A stretch of DNA of 47,495 bases from Bacillus sp. FJAT-29790 (GCF_019039215.1 NZ_JAHNZZ010000004.1:274470-321964), one strand, 5' to 3'; shown: positions 24,661-33,461, counted from the stretch's first letter. A program made the numbers and translations. The notes: generated from the letters alone by a model not told the origin.

Positions 24661-25707
24661 ATGAATATCATAATTCGAGCTGATGCTTCTATTGATATTG
24701 GCACTGGACATATTATGCGTTGCCTTACCTTGGCCAATTTTTTAAAAGAAAAAGGCGCTGAGGTTAAGTTTATATGCACTGAAGTACAAGGGGATTTAGT
24801 AAATCATATTAGGCATGGAGGTTATGAAGTTTATACATTTCCGGAGTGCCGCGATATCTTATCAGATGCAGAGAATACAATCAATATTCTCCAAGATCTG
24901 AAAGTTGATTTATTAATTGTTGATCATTATCAAATCGATTCTGTATGGGAAAGGATATTGAAAGAGTCTTTTGGTCATATGAAAATCATGGTGATTGATG
25001 ATCTAGCCAATAGGCAACATCATTGTGATTTGCTTCTGGATCAAAATTACTTTAAGGATTTTGAGAATAGATATGATCATCTAGTTTCGAAAGAATGTAC
25101 GAAGCTTCTTGGACCGAGAAAAATTTTGCTTCGGCCGGAGTTTTATCATGTCAGTAAAAAAGAAGACAATAATCACTCGATTCAAGATATTTTAGTTTTT
25201 TATGGTGGATCAGATCCAACAAATGAAACATTAAAAGTGCTTGATGCTCTTGATGCGATCGATTTATCGAGCATTACGATTCATGTAGTTGTAGGATCGT
25301 CGAATAGCAATAAAGAACGAATTAAAAATATATGTGCTGATAAAAATATTAATTTTTACGTTCAAATCAATTATCTTGCACAGTTGATGGCTAAAGCTGA
25401 TCTCTCTTTAGGAGCTGGTGGAGTGACGATGTGGGAACGTTGCTTCCTTGGATTACCGTCGATTGTTACAGTAGTGGCTGACAACCAAAAGGAATCAACA
25501 GAAGCCGCAGCCGATTACGGTGCCGTTTGGAATCTAGGCTGGCATGAAAGTGTAAATGTGTCTGATCTTGTCGATATAATTGAAAGAGCAATAGAACATC
25601 CTGAAGAGCTTAAGGATATGTCTATTAAAGCAAAACAGTTAATGCAGTCAGAGTTTCAAAATGAAACTCATCCTGTTGTAGACGTAATCTTGGAGGTTTT
25701 ATCATGA
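24661..25707 (+). CDS. pseG: PseG-type UDP-sugar hydrolase (SpsG-like)
   Basis: A 348-residue GT-B-fold protein that begins IRADASIDIGTGHIMRCLTL, the PseG signature with the catalytic His in GTGHIMR. The second half has LGAGGVTMWERCFLGLPSIV, the UDP-binding loop region. PseG removes UDP from UDP-2,4-diacetamido-trideoxy-altropyranose in pseudaminic acid synthesis. It lies between the SpsF-like gene (1 base) and pseI (4-base ATGA overlap). It is longer than Campylobacter PseG (about 270) and similar in size to SpsG of B. subtilis. No acetyltransferase (PseH) domain is visible at either end. Confidence 0.88.
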   Translation: MNIIIRADASIDIGTGHIMRCLTLANFLKEKGAEVKFICTEVQGDLVNHIRHGGYEVYTFPECRDILSDAENTINILQDLKVDLLIVDHYQIDSVWERILKESFGHMKIMVIDDLANRQHHCDLLLDQNYFKDFENRYDHLVSKECTKLLGPRKILLRPEFYHVSKKEDNNHSIQDILVFYGGSDPTNETLKVLDALDAIDLSSITIHVVVGSSNSNKERIKNICADKNINFYVQINYLAQLMAKADLSLGAGGVTMWERCFLGLPSIVTVVADNQKESTEAAADYGAVWNLGWHESVNVSDLVDIIERAIEHPEELKDMSIKAKQLMQSEFQNETHPVVDVILEVLS

Positions 25708-26756
25708 CAAACACGATAAATATAGCAGGCCGATTAATTGGGACGAATCAAAAGCCTTTTATAATTGCAGAAATGTCGGGAAACCATAATCAATCATTGG
25801 AGAAGGCATTACAAATTGTAGAGGCAGCTGCTGAAGCTGGTGTAGATGCTCTTAAACTGCAAACTTATACTGCAGACACAATGACTTTAGATATAAATGA
25901 AGGGGAATTTTTTATTGATAACCCCGATAGCTTATGGAAGGGCCAATCGTTATACCATCTATATCAAGAAGCTTATACTCCTTGGGAATGGCATGAACCG
26001 ATTTTTAAAAGATGCCGAGAATTGGGCTTGATCCCCTTTAGCTCTCCTTTTGACGAGACAGCTGTTGATTTTTTAGAAGAACTTGAAGTTCCTTGCTATA
26101 AGATCGCGTCTTTTGAAAATACAGATATTCCACTTATTGAAAAGGCGGCTGCTACCGGAAAACCTTTGATTATTTCTACTGGTATGGCGACTGTAGCCGA
26201 ATTGGATGAAACAGTGAGGGCAGCAAGAGATGCGGGTTGTAAGGATATCATTCTTTTAAAATGTACAAGCACATACCCTGCTTCACCGGAAAATTCCAAT
26301 CTTTTAACGATTCCTCATATGAAGGAAATGTTTCAATGTGAAGTCGGTTTATCCGATCACACAATGGGTACAGGGGTTGGCGTTGCGAGTGTCGTTTTAG
26401 GTGCAACAGTAATTGAGAAGCATTTCACCACTTCAAGAGCAGCTGGTGGCACAGATGCGGCTTTCTCTATGGAGCCTGATGAGATGAAAGCTCTCGTCGT
26501 TGAGACGGAAAGGGCTTGGAAAAGTCTCGGCCAAATTAGTTTTGGACCAACAAAAGCGGAGGTTCCGTCCTTAAAGGATCGTCGATCATTATATGTTGTT
26601 AAAGATACTATGGCTGGAGAAACTTTGACAAAAGAAAATATTAGAGCTATACGACCTGGTTTTGGTCTAGCTCCTAAGCATTATAAAAAGGTGCTAGGAA
26701 AAATGGCTAAAACAGATATCAAGAAAGGTACCCCGTTATCGTGGGATTTACTATAG
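25704..26756 (+). CDS. pseI: Pseudaminic acid synthase (NeuB family)
   Basis: A 350-residue NeuB-family enzyme: FIIAEMSGNHNQSLEKAL near 19, KLQTYTADTMT near 50, SPFDETAVDFL near 114, and IEKHFTTSR.AGGTDAAFS near 236. A C-terminal SAF (antifreeze-like) domain covers about 290-350 (RSLYVVKDTMAGE, ending PLSWDLL). It condenses phosphoenolpyruvate with the 6-carbon amino sugar to give the 9-carbon acid. The AEMSGNHN form of the first motif and the DNPDSLWKG segment are typical of PseI. It overlaps pseG by four bases. Confidence 0.9.
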   Translation: MTNTINIAGRLIGTNQKPFIIAEMSGNHNQSLEKALQIVEAAAEAGVDALKLQTYTADTMTLDINEGEFFIDNPDSLWKGQSLYHLYQEAYTPWEWHEPIFKRCRELGLIPFSSPFDETAVDFLEELEVPCYKIASFENTDIPLIEKAAATGKPLIISTGMATVAELDETVRAARDAGCKDIILLKCTSTYPASPENSNLLTIPHMKEMFQCEVGLSDHTMGTGVGVASVVLGATVIEKHFTTSRAAGGTDAAFSMEPDEMKALVVETERAWKSLGQISFGPTKAEVPSLKDRRSLYVVKDTMAGETLTKENIRAIRPGFGLAPKHYKKVLGKMAKTDIKKGTPLSWDLL

Positions 26757-26767
26757 GGTGAGATCGA

Positions 26768-27709
26768 ATGAATATACTACTTACTGGTGGAGCGGGTTTT
26801 ATTGGTCGTGCAGTTGCCAAAAGACTGCTCGCTGATGGGCATAAGGTTTGGGCATTAGATGATTTGTCGAATGGCAGAGAAGAGAATATAGAAGAGTTCA
26901 GACAAGATTTGCAGGATTTTATCTTAGGTGATATAAAAAATGAAGAACTGCTAGAAAATCTTTTTAATGAAATAAAATTTGATATTTGCTATCACTTAGG
27001 TGCATCGATTAATGTACAAGATTCGATTGATGATCCTAGAACGACATTTAATAATGACACCGTTGGAACGTTCTATATTCTTGAACAATGCCGTAAGCAC
27101 AATGTAAAAGTGGTCTTTATGAGTACATGCATGGTTTATGACCGTTGCTTGGACGAGAACGGAATAACTGAGGAGCATCCAATCAAACCTGCTTCTCCAT
27201 ATGCAGGATCAAAGATTGCCGCTGAAAATATGGTTTTATCCTATTATCATGCTTACGGGCTTCCTACTGTCGTTATTCGCCCGTTTAATACATATGGTCC
27301 GTTCCAAAAAACGGGAGGAGAAGGTGGCGTCGTCGCCATTTTCATCAAGAAAAAGCTTGCTGGTGAAACTTTGAGTATTTACGGAGATGGAACGCAAACA
27401 AGGGATCTTCTGTATGTGGATGATTGTGCAGACTTTGTCGTACAGGCGGGTTATTCGGATCGGGTAAACGGTGAAATTGTTAATGCCGGGCTAGGCAGGG
27501 ATATTTCTGTCAATGACTTAGCCATGTTGGTTGTAGAGGATTCTTCTAGAATTGAACATGTGGAACATATTCATCCGCAAAGTGAAATTCAAAAACTCTT
27601 ATGTAACTTTGTAAAGGCTAAGAGACTTCTAGACTGGGAGCCTAAAGTGAGCTTAGAAGAGGGAATAAGAAGAACAGAGGAATGGATTAAAACGAGTCAC
27701 CTTATTTAA
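26768..27709 (+). CDS. NAD-dependent epimerase/dehydratase (extended SDR)
   Basis: A 313-residue extended SDR with TGGAGFIG near residue 6, GDIKN near 54, STCMVYD near 118, catalytic YAGSK near 143 and the family pattern RPFNTYGPFQ near 168 followed by GDGTQTRDLLYVDDC. It belongs with UDP-glucose 4-epimerases and sugar nucleotide dehydratases. Context points to a nucleotide sugar used for flagellin glycans. It could instead be a Pal-like C6 reductase or a LegB-type dehydratase; the sequence alone does not separate these. It has a weak GGTGAGA site. A terminator overlaps its stop codon. Confidence 0.75.
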   Translation: MNILLTGGAGFIGRAVAKRLLADGHKVWALDDLSNGREENIEEFRQDLQDFILGDIKNEELLENLFNEIKFDICYHLGASINVQDSIDDPRTTFNNDTVGTFYILEQCRKHNVKVVFMSTCMVYDRCLDENGITEEHPIKPASPYAGSKIAAENMVLSYYHAYGLPTVVIRPFNTYGPFQKTGGEGGVVAIFIKKKLAGETLSIYGDGTQTRDLLYVDDCADFVVQAGYSDRVNGEIVNAGLGRDISVNDLAMLVVEDSSRIEHVEHIHPQSEIQKLLCNFVKAKRLLDWEPKVSLEEGIRRTEEWIKTSHLI

Positions 27710-27724
27710 AAGGTGGCTTTTTTT
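27696..27724 (+). terminator. Intrinsic terminator overlapping the SDR stop, just before pseC
   Basis: GTCACCTT and AAGGTGGC pair around ATTTAA and run into seven T. The T run ends only 12 bases before the pseC start, and the pseC ribosome binding site (GGAGGG) begins directly after it. Confidence 0.75.
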
Positions 27725-27736
27725 GGAGGGAATTGA

Positions 27737-28918
27737 ATGACACTTGCTATTTTTGGTGGAAAACCAGTTCGTGATACATATTTAGCTTATGGGCAGCAGT
27801 GGATTGATGAAGAAGATGTTCAAATTGTGGTCGAGACATTGAAAAGTCCGTTTATCACACAAGGACCGAAAATTGAAGAGTTCGAACAATCAGTGGCGCG
27901 ATATGCAGGGACTAAATATGCTGTGGCGTTTGCGAATGGGACGGCCGCCTTGCACGGGGCTTGTTTTGCTGCGGGAATCGGTACTGGTGACGAGGTGATC
28001 ACCTCACCAATTACCTTTGCAGCTAGTGCGAATAGTGTTTTGTATTGTGGAGGAAAGCCGGTTTTTGTCGATATTGACGAGAGAACCTACAATATTGATC
28101 CTCATAAAATTAGTGCTGCTATCACACCAAACACAAAAGCGATTATCCCTGTAGATTTTACTGGTCAGCCTGTGGATATGGATAAGATTTGCAAAATAGC
28201 AAATGAGCATAATTTAGTCGTTATTGAGGATGCAGCTCATTCTTTAGGTTCTTCCTACAAAGGAAGAAAAGTGGGTACGCTAGCCGACATGACTATGTTT
28301 AGCTTTCACCCTGTGAAGCATATTACAACAGCTGAAGGCGGAATGATTGTCACTGATTCTGCGGAATATGCTGAGAAACTGCGTTTATTTCGTTCACACG
28401 GAATTAGAAATTATGATTTATCCAAAGATGAAGGTCCCTGGTATCATGAAATGGTTGAACTAGGATATAACTATCGAATGACCGATCTACACGCGGCACT
28501 AGGGATATCTCAAATGCAAAAGTTGGATGCCTTTGTCCAAAAAAGAAGAGAAATTGCAAATGTCTATAATCAAGAGTTTTCGAAACTGGAAGGCGTTAGA
28601 GTTCCTTTTCAATTAGAGGGTACCAAATCTAGTTGGCATTTGTATATGCTTTCGCTTGAATTAGAAAAGCTCAAAGTTGGCAGGAGAGAAATATTTGAAG
28701 CTATGCGCGCGGAAAATATAGGTGTCCATGTTCATTATATACCTGTTTATATGCATCCGTATTATCAAAAATTGGGATATGAAAAGGGCCTATGTCCAAT
28801 TGCTGAGCAGTGGTATGAGACAGCTTTGACCATTCCGTTGTATCCGAAGATGTCTAGTTATGATGCTGAGTCGGTGGTTGAGGTAGTTGGGAAGGTTGTT
28901 GGGTATTTTTTGAAATAA
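27737..28918 (+). CDS. pseC: PseC-type UDP-4-amino-sugar aminotransferase (DegT/DnrJ/EryC1 family)
   Basis: A 393-residue PLP aminotransferase. The family pattern is FVDIDERTYNIDP near 111, VVIEDAAHSLGSSYKG near 163 and the PLP lysine in MFSFHPVKHITTAEGG near 194. A long ALHGAC near 70 binds the cofactor phosphate. The sequence fits PseC, which adds the 4-amino group to the 4-keto sugar made by PseB. It closes the pseudaminic-acid gene set. The start ATG follows GGAGGG. An intrinsic terminator stands right in front of it, so it may depend on read-through. Confidence 0.88.
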   Translation: MTLAIFGGKPVRDTYLAYGQQWIDEEDVQIVVETLKSPFITQGPKIEEFEQSVARYAGTKYAVAFANGTAALHGACFAAGIGTGDEVITSPITFAASANSVLYCGGKPVFVDIDERTYNIDPHKISAAITPNTKAIIPVDFTGQPVDMDKICKIANEHNLVVIEDAAHSLGSSYKGRKVGTLADMTMFSFHPVKHITTAEGGMIVTDSAEYAEKLRLFRSHGIRNYDLSKDEGPWYHEMVELGYNYRMTDLHAALGISQMQKLDAFVQKRREIANVYNQEFSKLEGVRVPFQLEGTKSSWHLYMLSLELEKLKVGRREIFEAMRAENIGVHVHYIPVYMHPYYQKLGYEKGLCPIAEQWYETALTIPLYPKMSSYDAESVVEVVGKVVGYFLK

Positions 28919-28947
28919 ATAACTTAAATAAAATGTAATCGAAAAGT

Positions 28948-29027
28948 TTTTTTACACCCTTTCTTTATCTCTTATTATGGAATAATTTGGTTTACTGAAA
29001 GAGGTTAGGAGAGAATAGTGTAAAAAA
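28948..29027 (+). repeat. Inverted repeat after pseC
   Basis: TTTTTTACAC (28948-28957) is the exact reverse complement of GTGTAAAAAA (29018-29027), 60 bases apart. The inner part pairs poorly. It could be the trace of a small element. The rest of the 377-base gap (28919-29295) holds only the hairpin at 29069. Confidence 0.45.
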
Positions 29028-29068
29028 GCAGCTTGAAAGTTGTTAGCGAGAATAGAAAATTAAATTTT

Positions 29069-29105
29069 ACCCCACTTTCTTTTATTAGGATTGGGGTTTA
29101 TTTTT
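29069..29105 (+). terminator. Possible terminator in the pseC-downstream gap
   Basis: ACCCCA and TGGGGT pair around a 17-base loop and are followed by TTATTTTTG. The loop is long, so the call is moderate. Confidence 0.45.
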
Positions 29106-29295
29106 GTTGAAAAACGATAGTCCATCTTTAACTATCGATAACTTTTCGTACTTTCAATCGAGAAAAAGAAGAGCTTTGTTATTGTGAAGAGTATTTTGAT
29201 ATTCATTCATACTGTTTTTATAGGACTTTCAAAACGTATGATTGTAGTATATTCTTTGAGTAGGTACTTTTAACTATTTTAGTGGAGGTTTTTAG

Positions 29296-29991
29296 ATGAG
29301 TTTTTTAAAAGAATTAGGTTCTTTCGTTGGGCAAGTTGCAGGTGATGTAGTAGGAGGAACTGTAAAAGTAGTAGGAGAAGTGACTGGTAGCAAACTAATT
29401 GAGGAAATTGGCGATGGCGTGAAACAGGCGTCATATTTTGCAGGTGATAAATTAGGAGAGGCAGCAAGTGGGACGTGGGACATTGCTTCTGGAATCATTA
29501 CTCAAGATGAAGCAAAGTTAGATGAAGGGCTTGGTGATATCGGTAAAGCAGTTGGGGATACCGCTAAAGCAGCTGGACATGCAGTTTGCAATGTAGTTGA
29601 TAATGGATCTAATGTTTTGGGAGGCTTATTGGATGGGGATAGTGACAGAATAGTTGAGGGTACAAAAGGGTTAGTAAAAGTTGGAGCTGTAGGCGCATTA
29701 TCTTTTGGTGTTATTGATCTAATCGATGGGGTAGATCATTCAGTTTTGGAAAATGGCGATTCTGGAATGGCTGCCGTCGATCATTCACTACCAACTTCAA
29801 GCGATACAAGTCTCGTAGCTTCTGAGAGTGATGTAACTCTGGTAGAAAATCCTAATACGCATCATGTTGAACCACATTGGAGAACATTGTCAGATGGAAC
29901 AAAGATTTGGGTTGATGGAGATGGGGACACGTCAATTAATACTTATGAAGGTTGGGAACAATCAAATCCGGACTATAGAATAAAAGGATAA
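29296..29991 (+). CDS. Glycine-rich protein of unknown function with hydrophobic centre
   Basis: A 231-residue protein that I do not recognise. Residues about 1-150 are rich in Gly, Ala, Val and Asp with repeated G-x-x-x-(G/A) spacing, as in glycine-zipper proteins that insert into or associate with membranes. Residues 125-145 include a hydrophobic stretch (GAVGALSFGVIDLI). The tail from about 190 has PHWRTLSDGTKIWVDGDGD and EGWEQSNPDYR, which looks like a compact conserved module. No signal peptide. The ATG has GTGGAGG eight bases upstream. It lies at the right border of the island with different sequence character from the glycan genes and may be a separate cargo gene. Confidence 0.7.
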   Translation: MSFLKELGSFVGQVAGDVVGGTVKVVGEVTGSKLIEEIGDGVKQASYFAGDKLGEAASGTWDIASGIITQDEAKLDEGLGDIGKAVGDTAKAAGHAVCNVVDNGSNVLGGLLDGDSDRIVEGTKGLVKVGAVGALSFGVIDLIDGVDHSVLENGDSGMAAVDHSLPTSSDTSLVASESDVTLVENPNTHHVEPHWRTLSDGTKIWVDGDGDTSINTYEGWEQSNPDYRIKG

Positions 29992-30006
29992 TTTACCTAA
30001 TGGCAA

Positions 30007-30042
30007 TTGAAGGCTAGTGGGTCTGATCCCACTAGCCTTCAA
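30007..30042 (+). terminator. Perfect 15-pair hairpin after the glycine-rich gene
   Basis: TTGAAGGCTAGTGGG and its exact reverse complement enclose a 6-base loop. It looks like a transcription terminator by position, but no T run follows on either strand. Confidence 0.55.
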
Positions 30043-30487
30043 AGTATAAAAAAGTGATAACTGCATTCAGACCTTGTTCTCCTTTTGTCCTATAATGATT
30101 TCATCTTACCTTTAGCACTTTTCTGTAGACCTGTTAATACGATCAGGTTGAAATCGATTCTCCTAGAGAATTTCTACTCAACATAATAGCTCGTCTAATT
30201 TTCTCTTTCATTTAAAGCAAAAGTTTTAGTTGCTTTTTTAATGATTTGAAGAAACTTAGATGCGTTCATTCCGATCATTGGTTCGGGTGTTGGAAAGTGA
30301 TAAGGTCCCTTTCTTCGCCTTTACACACGGCCTAGTAGCTAGAAAAAGCAATGGATCAATTATGACTTCCCCGAAAGACTATAGCCCCACATGCTACTCA
30401 ACTGTATCTTAAGGTTTCTTGTCACTGATATCACCCGGAAATAATGTAAACAAGTTCCTGCGATTTGTTAAAAACAAAGACTTTTAT
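30043..30487 (+). other. Island border, degenerate intergenic region
   Basis: No intact gene. A small hairpin with T run (AAGCAA..TTGCTT, about 30217-30240) could end transcription. On the minus strand, roughly 30200-30325 reads open for about 37 codons (a Lys/Phe-rich tail ending ALNEREN), possibly a gene relic; I cannot name it. Confidence 0.4.
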
Positions 30488-30514
30488 TAAAAAACACACT
30501 CCCCTAGCCGATAT
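30488..30514 (+). promoter_or_regulatory. SigD promoter of the flaG-fliD-fliS-fliT operon
   Basis: TAAA (30488-30491), exactly 15 bases, then GCCGATAT (30507-30514): a perfect match to the SigD consensus. Confidence 0.9.
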
Positions 30515-30550
30515 AACCATTAGGATCATAACAGGGAGTTGTTCAAAAAT

Positions 30551-30943
30551 ATGAAAATTAACGGCATGGTTTCCTCTACTCGACCATTGGATGTTAATTC
30601 CAGTGCTCTAAAAGAATCGGTAGCAAAGATAGTAGAGGTAACAACTTTAAAAGAACAACATCAAGATAAACAGCTGAGTATACAGAACGATATTGATAAA
30701 GAAAAGAAAAAGGAATTAACGAAAGACGAGGCAGAACAAATTGTAAATGGAATAAATGAGTTTTTGAAGCCGAAATTTACTTCCTTAAACTTCAAAATGC
30801 ACGAGGAATTAGATCGATACTATGTTGAGGTAATAGATAAGGAAACAAAAAAAGTCATTAGGGAAATTCCGTCAAAAGAGTTATTGGATATGTACGCGAA
30901 GATGACAGATTTTTTAGGATTGATTATTGATAAAAAGTTTTAG
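30551..30943 (+). CDS. flaG: FlaG family protein (YvyC)
   Basis: A 130-residue protein whose last 60 residues are the FlaG domain: LNFKMHEELDRYYVEVID, then EVIREIP-type IREIPSKELLDMYAKM. The first half is polar and charged and probably flexible. FlaG homologues influence filament length and lie directly before fliD in Bacillus. I take ATG 30551, 13 bases after AGGGAG; TTG 30539 would be too close to that site. The SigD promoter lies 37 bases upstream of the ATG. Confidence 0.87.
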   Translation: MKINGMVSSTRPLDVNSSALKESVAKIVEVTTLKEQHQDKQLSIQNDIDKEKKKELTKDEAEQIVNGINEFLKPKFTSLNFKMHEELDRYYVEVIDKETKKVIREIPSKELLDMYAKMTDFLGLIIDKKF

Positions 30944-30962
30944 TTAGGAGTGTTGATTAACA

Positions 30963-32825
30963 ATGGATTCTATTCGCTTTTCAGGTTTGGCAAGTGGCAT
31001 GGATACACAGTCTATCGTAGAGTCGATGATGAAAGCTCGGCGTATGCCATTGGATCGAATTTTGCAAAAAAAGCAAGTGCTAGAGTGGCAACGTGATGAT
31101 TTTCGTAACATGAATAAACTGCTAAAGGAATTTGATCAATTTATATTTGATGGGATTTTTAAACAATCGAAAATGTTAACGAGAAGTGCGGCTAGTTCAA
31201 ATTCAGACTTTGTTGCTGCTACCGCTTCGGCTGAGGCAGGGAATGTTTCGTATAAAATTGAGAATGTTACTTTAGCTACGGTTGCTAGAGTTCAAAGTTC
31301 AGGGAAAATTAGTACCGACCAAACGAAAAAAATTGATCCTACAAAAAGTATATGGTCACAGCGGGATAAAATGGTGGGTGCAACATGGAAACAGGAAGAG
31401 GTTTCTAATAGTTTTACTGTACCTAAAAATGGTGCATCGGAATTTCAGCTTAATAAGGGAGCTATTTCAGCACTTAAAGGATTAAATACAGATGGAAAAT
31501 TAGAGGTTCTAGAGTCAGATGGTACCAGTGTGGCTAAAGCTTACACGGTTTCATTAGGAAAAATCCCTAGTGCTCAATCACGTAATGCTGATACAGTCTA
31601 TATAGATGAAGACACAGGAAAGGTGGTTTTTGGGGAGTCTCTTGCTGAAGGTAATAAATTTAATGTTAAATTTGACCATAATTATATGGAGTTTAATATA
31701 AAAACATACAATGAAGATGGGACTGCTAATACAAAAGCAGGTAATTTTAAGATGTCGGGTACGACATCACTGAATAGCATGTTTAACGAAATAAATAAAT
31801 CTAATGTAGGTATTAATATTTTTTATGATAGTGGATCAGATTCGGTTGTTGCCCAGCGAAAAGATACCGGTGATTTAAGTGTTGGTGGAAAATCAATTGA
31901 ATTTCTCAATGCTTCAGGAAATACGAGTGATTTCTTTTCTAGTACATTGAAATTATCTAATGTAGAATCAGGAACTAACGCTAAATTTACCATTAATGGA
32001 TTAGAAACCGAACGAAAATCCAACACGTTCACCATGAACGATGTAACTTTTACCTTGAAAAAAAGTTCAACAACAGAATCCGCATCAATTAACGTCAAAA
32101 CCGACACAGAAGAAATCTACAAAAATATTAAAGACTTTATCGATAAGTACAATGAGCTAATCGGAAAAATAAACGGGAAATTAACTGAAGACCGCTATCC
32201 ATCCTTTACACCGTTATCAGATGAACAGAAAGCGGGCATGAAAGAGAAAGATATTGAGAAATGGGAAGAAAAAGCGATGAGTGGGCTGCTGCGCCGTGAT
32301 ACGCTTCTATCTTCGGGACTTTCAAAATTGCGTATGGATTTATATTCACCAGTCAAATCAAATGCAAACACCTTAATAAATCCAAAGTACAATCAATTAG
32401 CGCAAATTGGAATTACCACTTCAAAGGATTACTTAGAAAATGGGAAATTAGAAATTGATGAAAGTAAGTTAAAGGCTGCCATTGAAGATAATCCTGAAGC
32501 TGTCTATCAGCTGTTTATGGCAGATACAGCTGATCCGAAAAAACATGATCAAAAGGGCTTAGCACGCCGCTTACGTTCTACAATTGACGAGACAATGCGT
32601 AAGATCGAAGAAAAGGCTGGAAATACATTCAAAACCGAACATAACTACTCGATGGGTAAAGATTTGTTAAGAATGAAGAGTGATATTGATCGCTTTGAAG
32701 ACAGATTAAAAATGATCGAAAAACGTTACTGGGATCAATTTAATTCAATGGAAAAAGCCATGCAGCGGATGAACGATCAATCATCCCAACTATTTGCACA
32801 ATTAGGGGCAATGATGCCTAAATAG
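30963..32825 (+). CDS. fliD: Flagellar filament cap protein FliD
   Basis: A 620-residue FliD (HAP2). It starts IRFSGLASGMDTQSIVESMM, the family N-terminus, followed by RMPLDRILQKKQVLEWQRDDF. The C-terminal domain has YNELIGKINGKLTEDRYPSF near 397, followed by the FTPLSDEQ segment, and ends in a coiled-coil YWDQFNSMEKAMQRMNDQSS. The middle third is a variable surface region. FliD caps the filament and helps flagellin fold as it arrives. ATG start with TAGGAGTG. It is 20 bases after flaG. Confidence 0.96.
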   Translation: MDSIRFSGLASGMDTQSIVESMMKARRMPLDRILQKKQVLEWQRDDFRNMNKLLKEFDQFIFDGIFKQSKMLTRSAASSNSDFVAATASAEAGNVSYKIENVTLATVARVQSSGKISTDQTKKIDPTKSIWSQRDKMVGATWKQEEVSNSFTVPKNGASEFQLNKGAISALKGLNTDGKLEVLESDGTSVAKAYTVSLGKIPSAQSRNADTVYIDEDTGKVVFGESLAEGNKFNVKFDHNYMEFNIKTYNEDGTANTKAGNFKMSGTTSLNSMFNEINKSNVGINIFYDSGSDSVVAQRKDTGDLSVGGKSIEFLNASGNTSDFFSSTLKLSNVESGTNAKFTINGLETERKSNTFTMNDVTFTLKKSSTTESASINVKTDTEEIYKNIKDFIDKYNELIGKINGKLTEDRYPSFTPLSDEQKAGMKEKDIEKWEEKAMSGLLRRDTLLSSGLSKLRMDLYSPVKSNANTLINPKYNQLAQIGITTSKDYLENGKLEIDESKLKAAIEDNPEAVYQLFMADTADPKKHDQKGLARRLRSTIDETMRKIEEKAGNTFKTEHNYSMGKDLLRMKSDIDRFEDRLKMIEKRYWDQFNSMEKAMQRMNDQSSQLFAQLGAMMPK

Positions 32826-32888
32826 GTAATAATTTAAAGGAAGTCTGTTTTCTAAATGATTGTTGTATTTAAATAAGTTTTGTATAAA

Positions 32889-33018
32889 GTTGATTGAAGT
32901 GGAAGGTGCGAGACTCCTGCGGGAGAAGCGGGACAGGTGAGACCCCACAGGCGCAGAGCGCCGAGGAGGCTCATCGCCCGCCCCGCGGAAAGCGAACACC
33001 TGGAGCGGAAACCAACAG
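32889..33018 (+). repeat. GC-rich intergenic repeat of the common Bacillaceae type
   Basis: About 130 bases, much richer in GC than the surroundings, with GACTCCTGCGGGAGAAGCGG near 32912, a region GCGCAGAGCGCCGAGGAGGC near 32951 and CCCGCGGAAAGCGAACACC near 32982, framed by TTGATTGAAGTGGAAGG and GGAGCGGAAACCAACAG. I recall this family of intergenic elements from many Bacillaceae genomes. A shorter piece of the same type lies at about 46873-46915. Confidence 0.75.
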
Positions 33019-33062
33019 TTCAGATTTACAGAACCAACGGAATAAAAAAGAGGGTGAGTACC

Positions 33063-33461
33063 ATGTCAGTACATAAACCATATCAAGCTTACAAACAAAA
33101 TTCAGTCAATACAGCTTCACAGGGAGAATTAACTTTACTCCTATATAATGGCTGCTTAAAATTTATTAAGTTAGCCAAATTAGCGATTGAAGACAATAAC
33201 ATTGAACAACGTAATACAAATCTGATGAAGGCTCAGGATATTATCCATGAGCTGATGATCACTTTAGATATGAAAGTAGAGATTTCTAAGAGTTTGCTGC
33301 AAATGTATGATTATATGCATCGGAGATTAATTGAGGCCAATACAAAAAACAGCCTTGAAATTCTTGATGAAGTTGAACGATATGTGAATGAGTTTCGTGA
33401 TACTTGGAAGCAGGTTATGCAGTTGGCGAAGAAACCACTTGTAGAGAGCGGACAAGCGTAG
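33063..33461 (+). CDS. fliS: FliS flagellin export chaperone, canonical copy
   Basis: A 132-residue FliS: YQAYKQNSVNTASQGELTLL is the classical N-terminus, followed by YNGCLKFIKLAKLAI and a C-terminal helix EVERYVNEFRDTWKQVMQLA. It keeps flagellin soluble before export. I start at ATG 33063 with GAGGGTGAG five bases upstream; an earlier in-frame ATG at 32937 lies inside the repeat and gives an unrelated Arg-rich stretch. Its stop overlaps the start of fliT (TAGTG). Confidence 0.93.
   Translation: MSVHKPYQAYKQNSVNTASQGELTLLLYNGCLKFIKLAKLAIEDNNIEQRNTNLMKAQDIIHELMITLDMKVEISKSLLQMYDYMHRRLIEANTKNSLEILDEVERYVNEFRDTWKQVMQLAKKPLVESGQA

Noticed and set aside
30200..30325. Minus-strand gene in the island border
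   Set aside because: About 37 open codons, no start site and no recognised family; kept only as a possible relic.
32894..33076. 60-residue open frame over the GC-rich repeat
   Set aside because: It follows from the repeat's composition, is Arg/Glu-rich without a family and has no proper start context.
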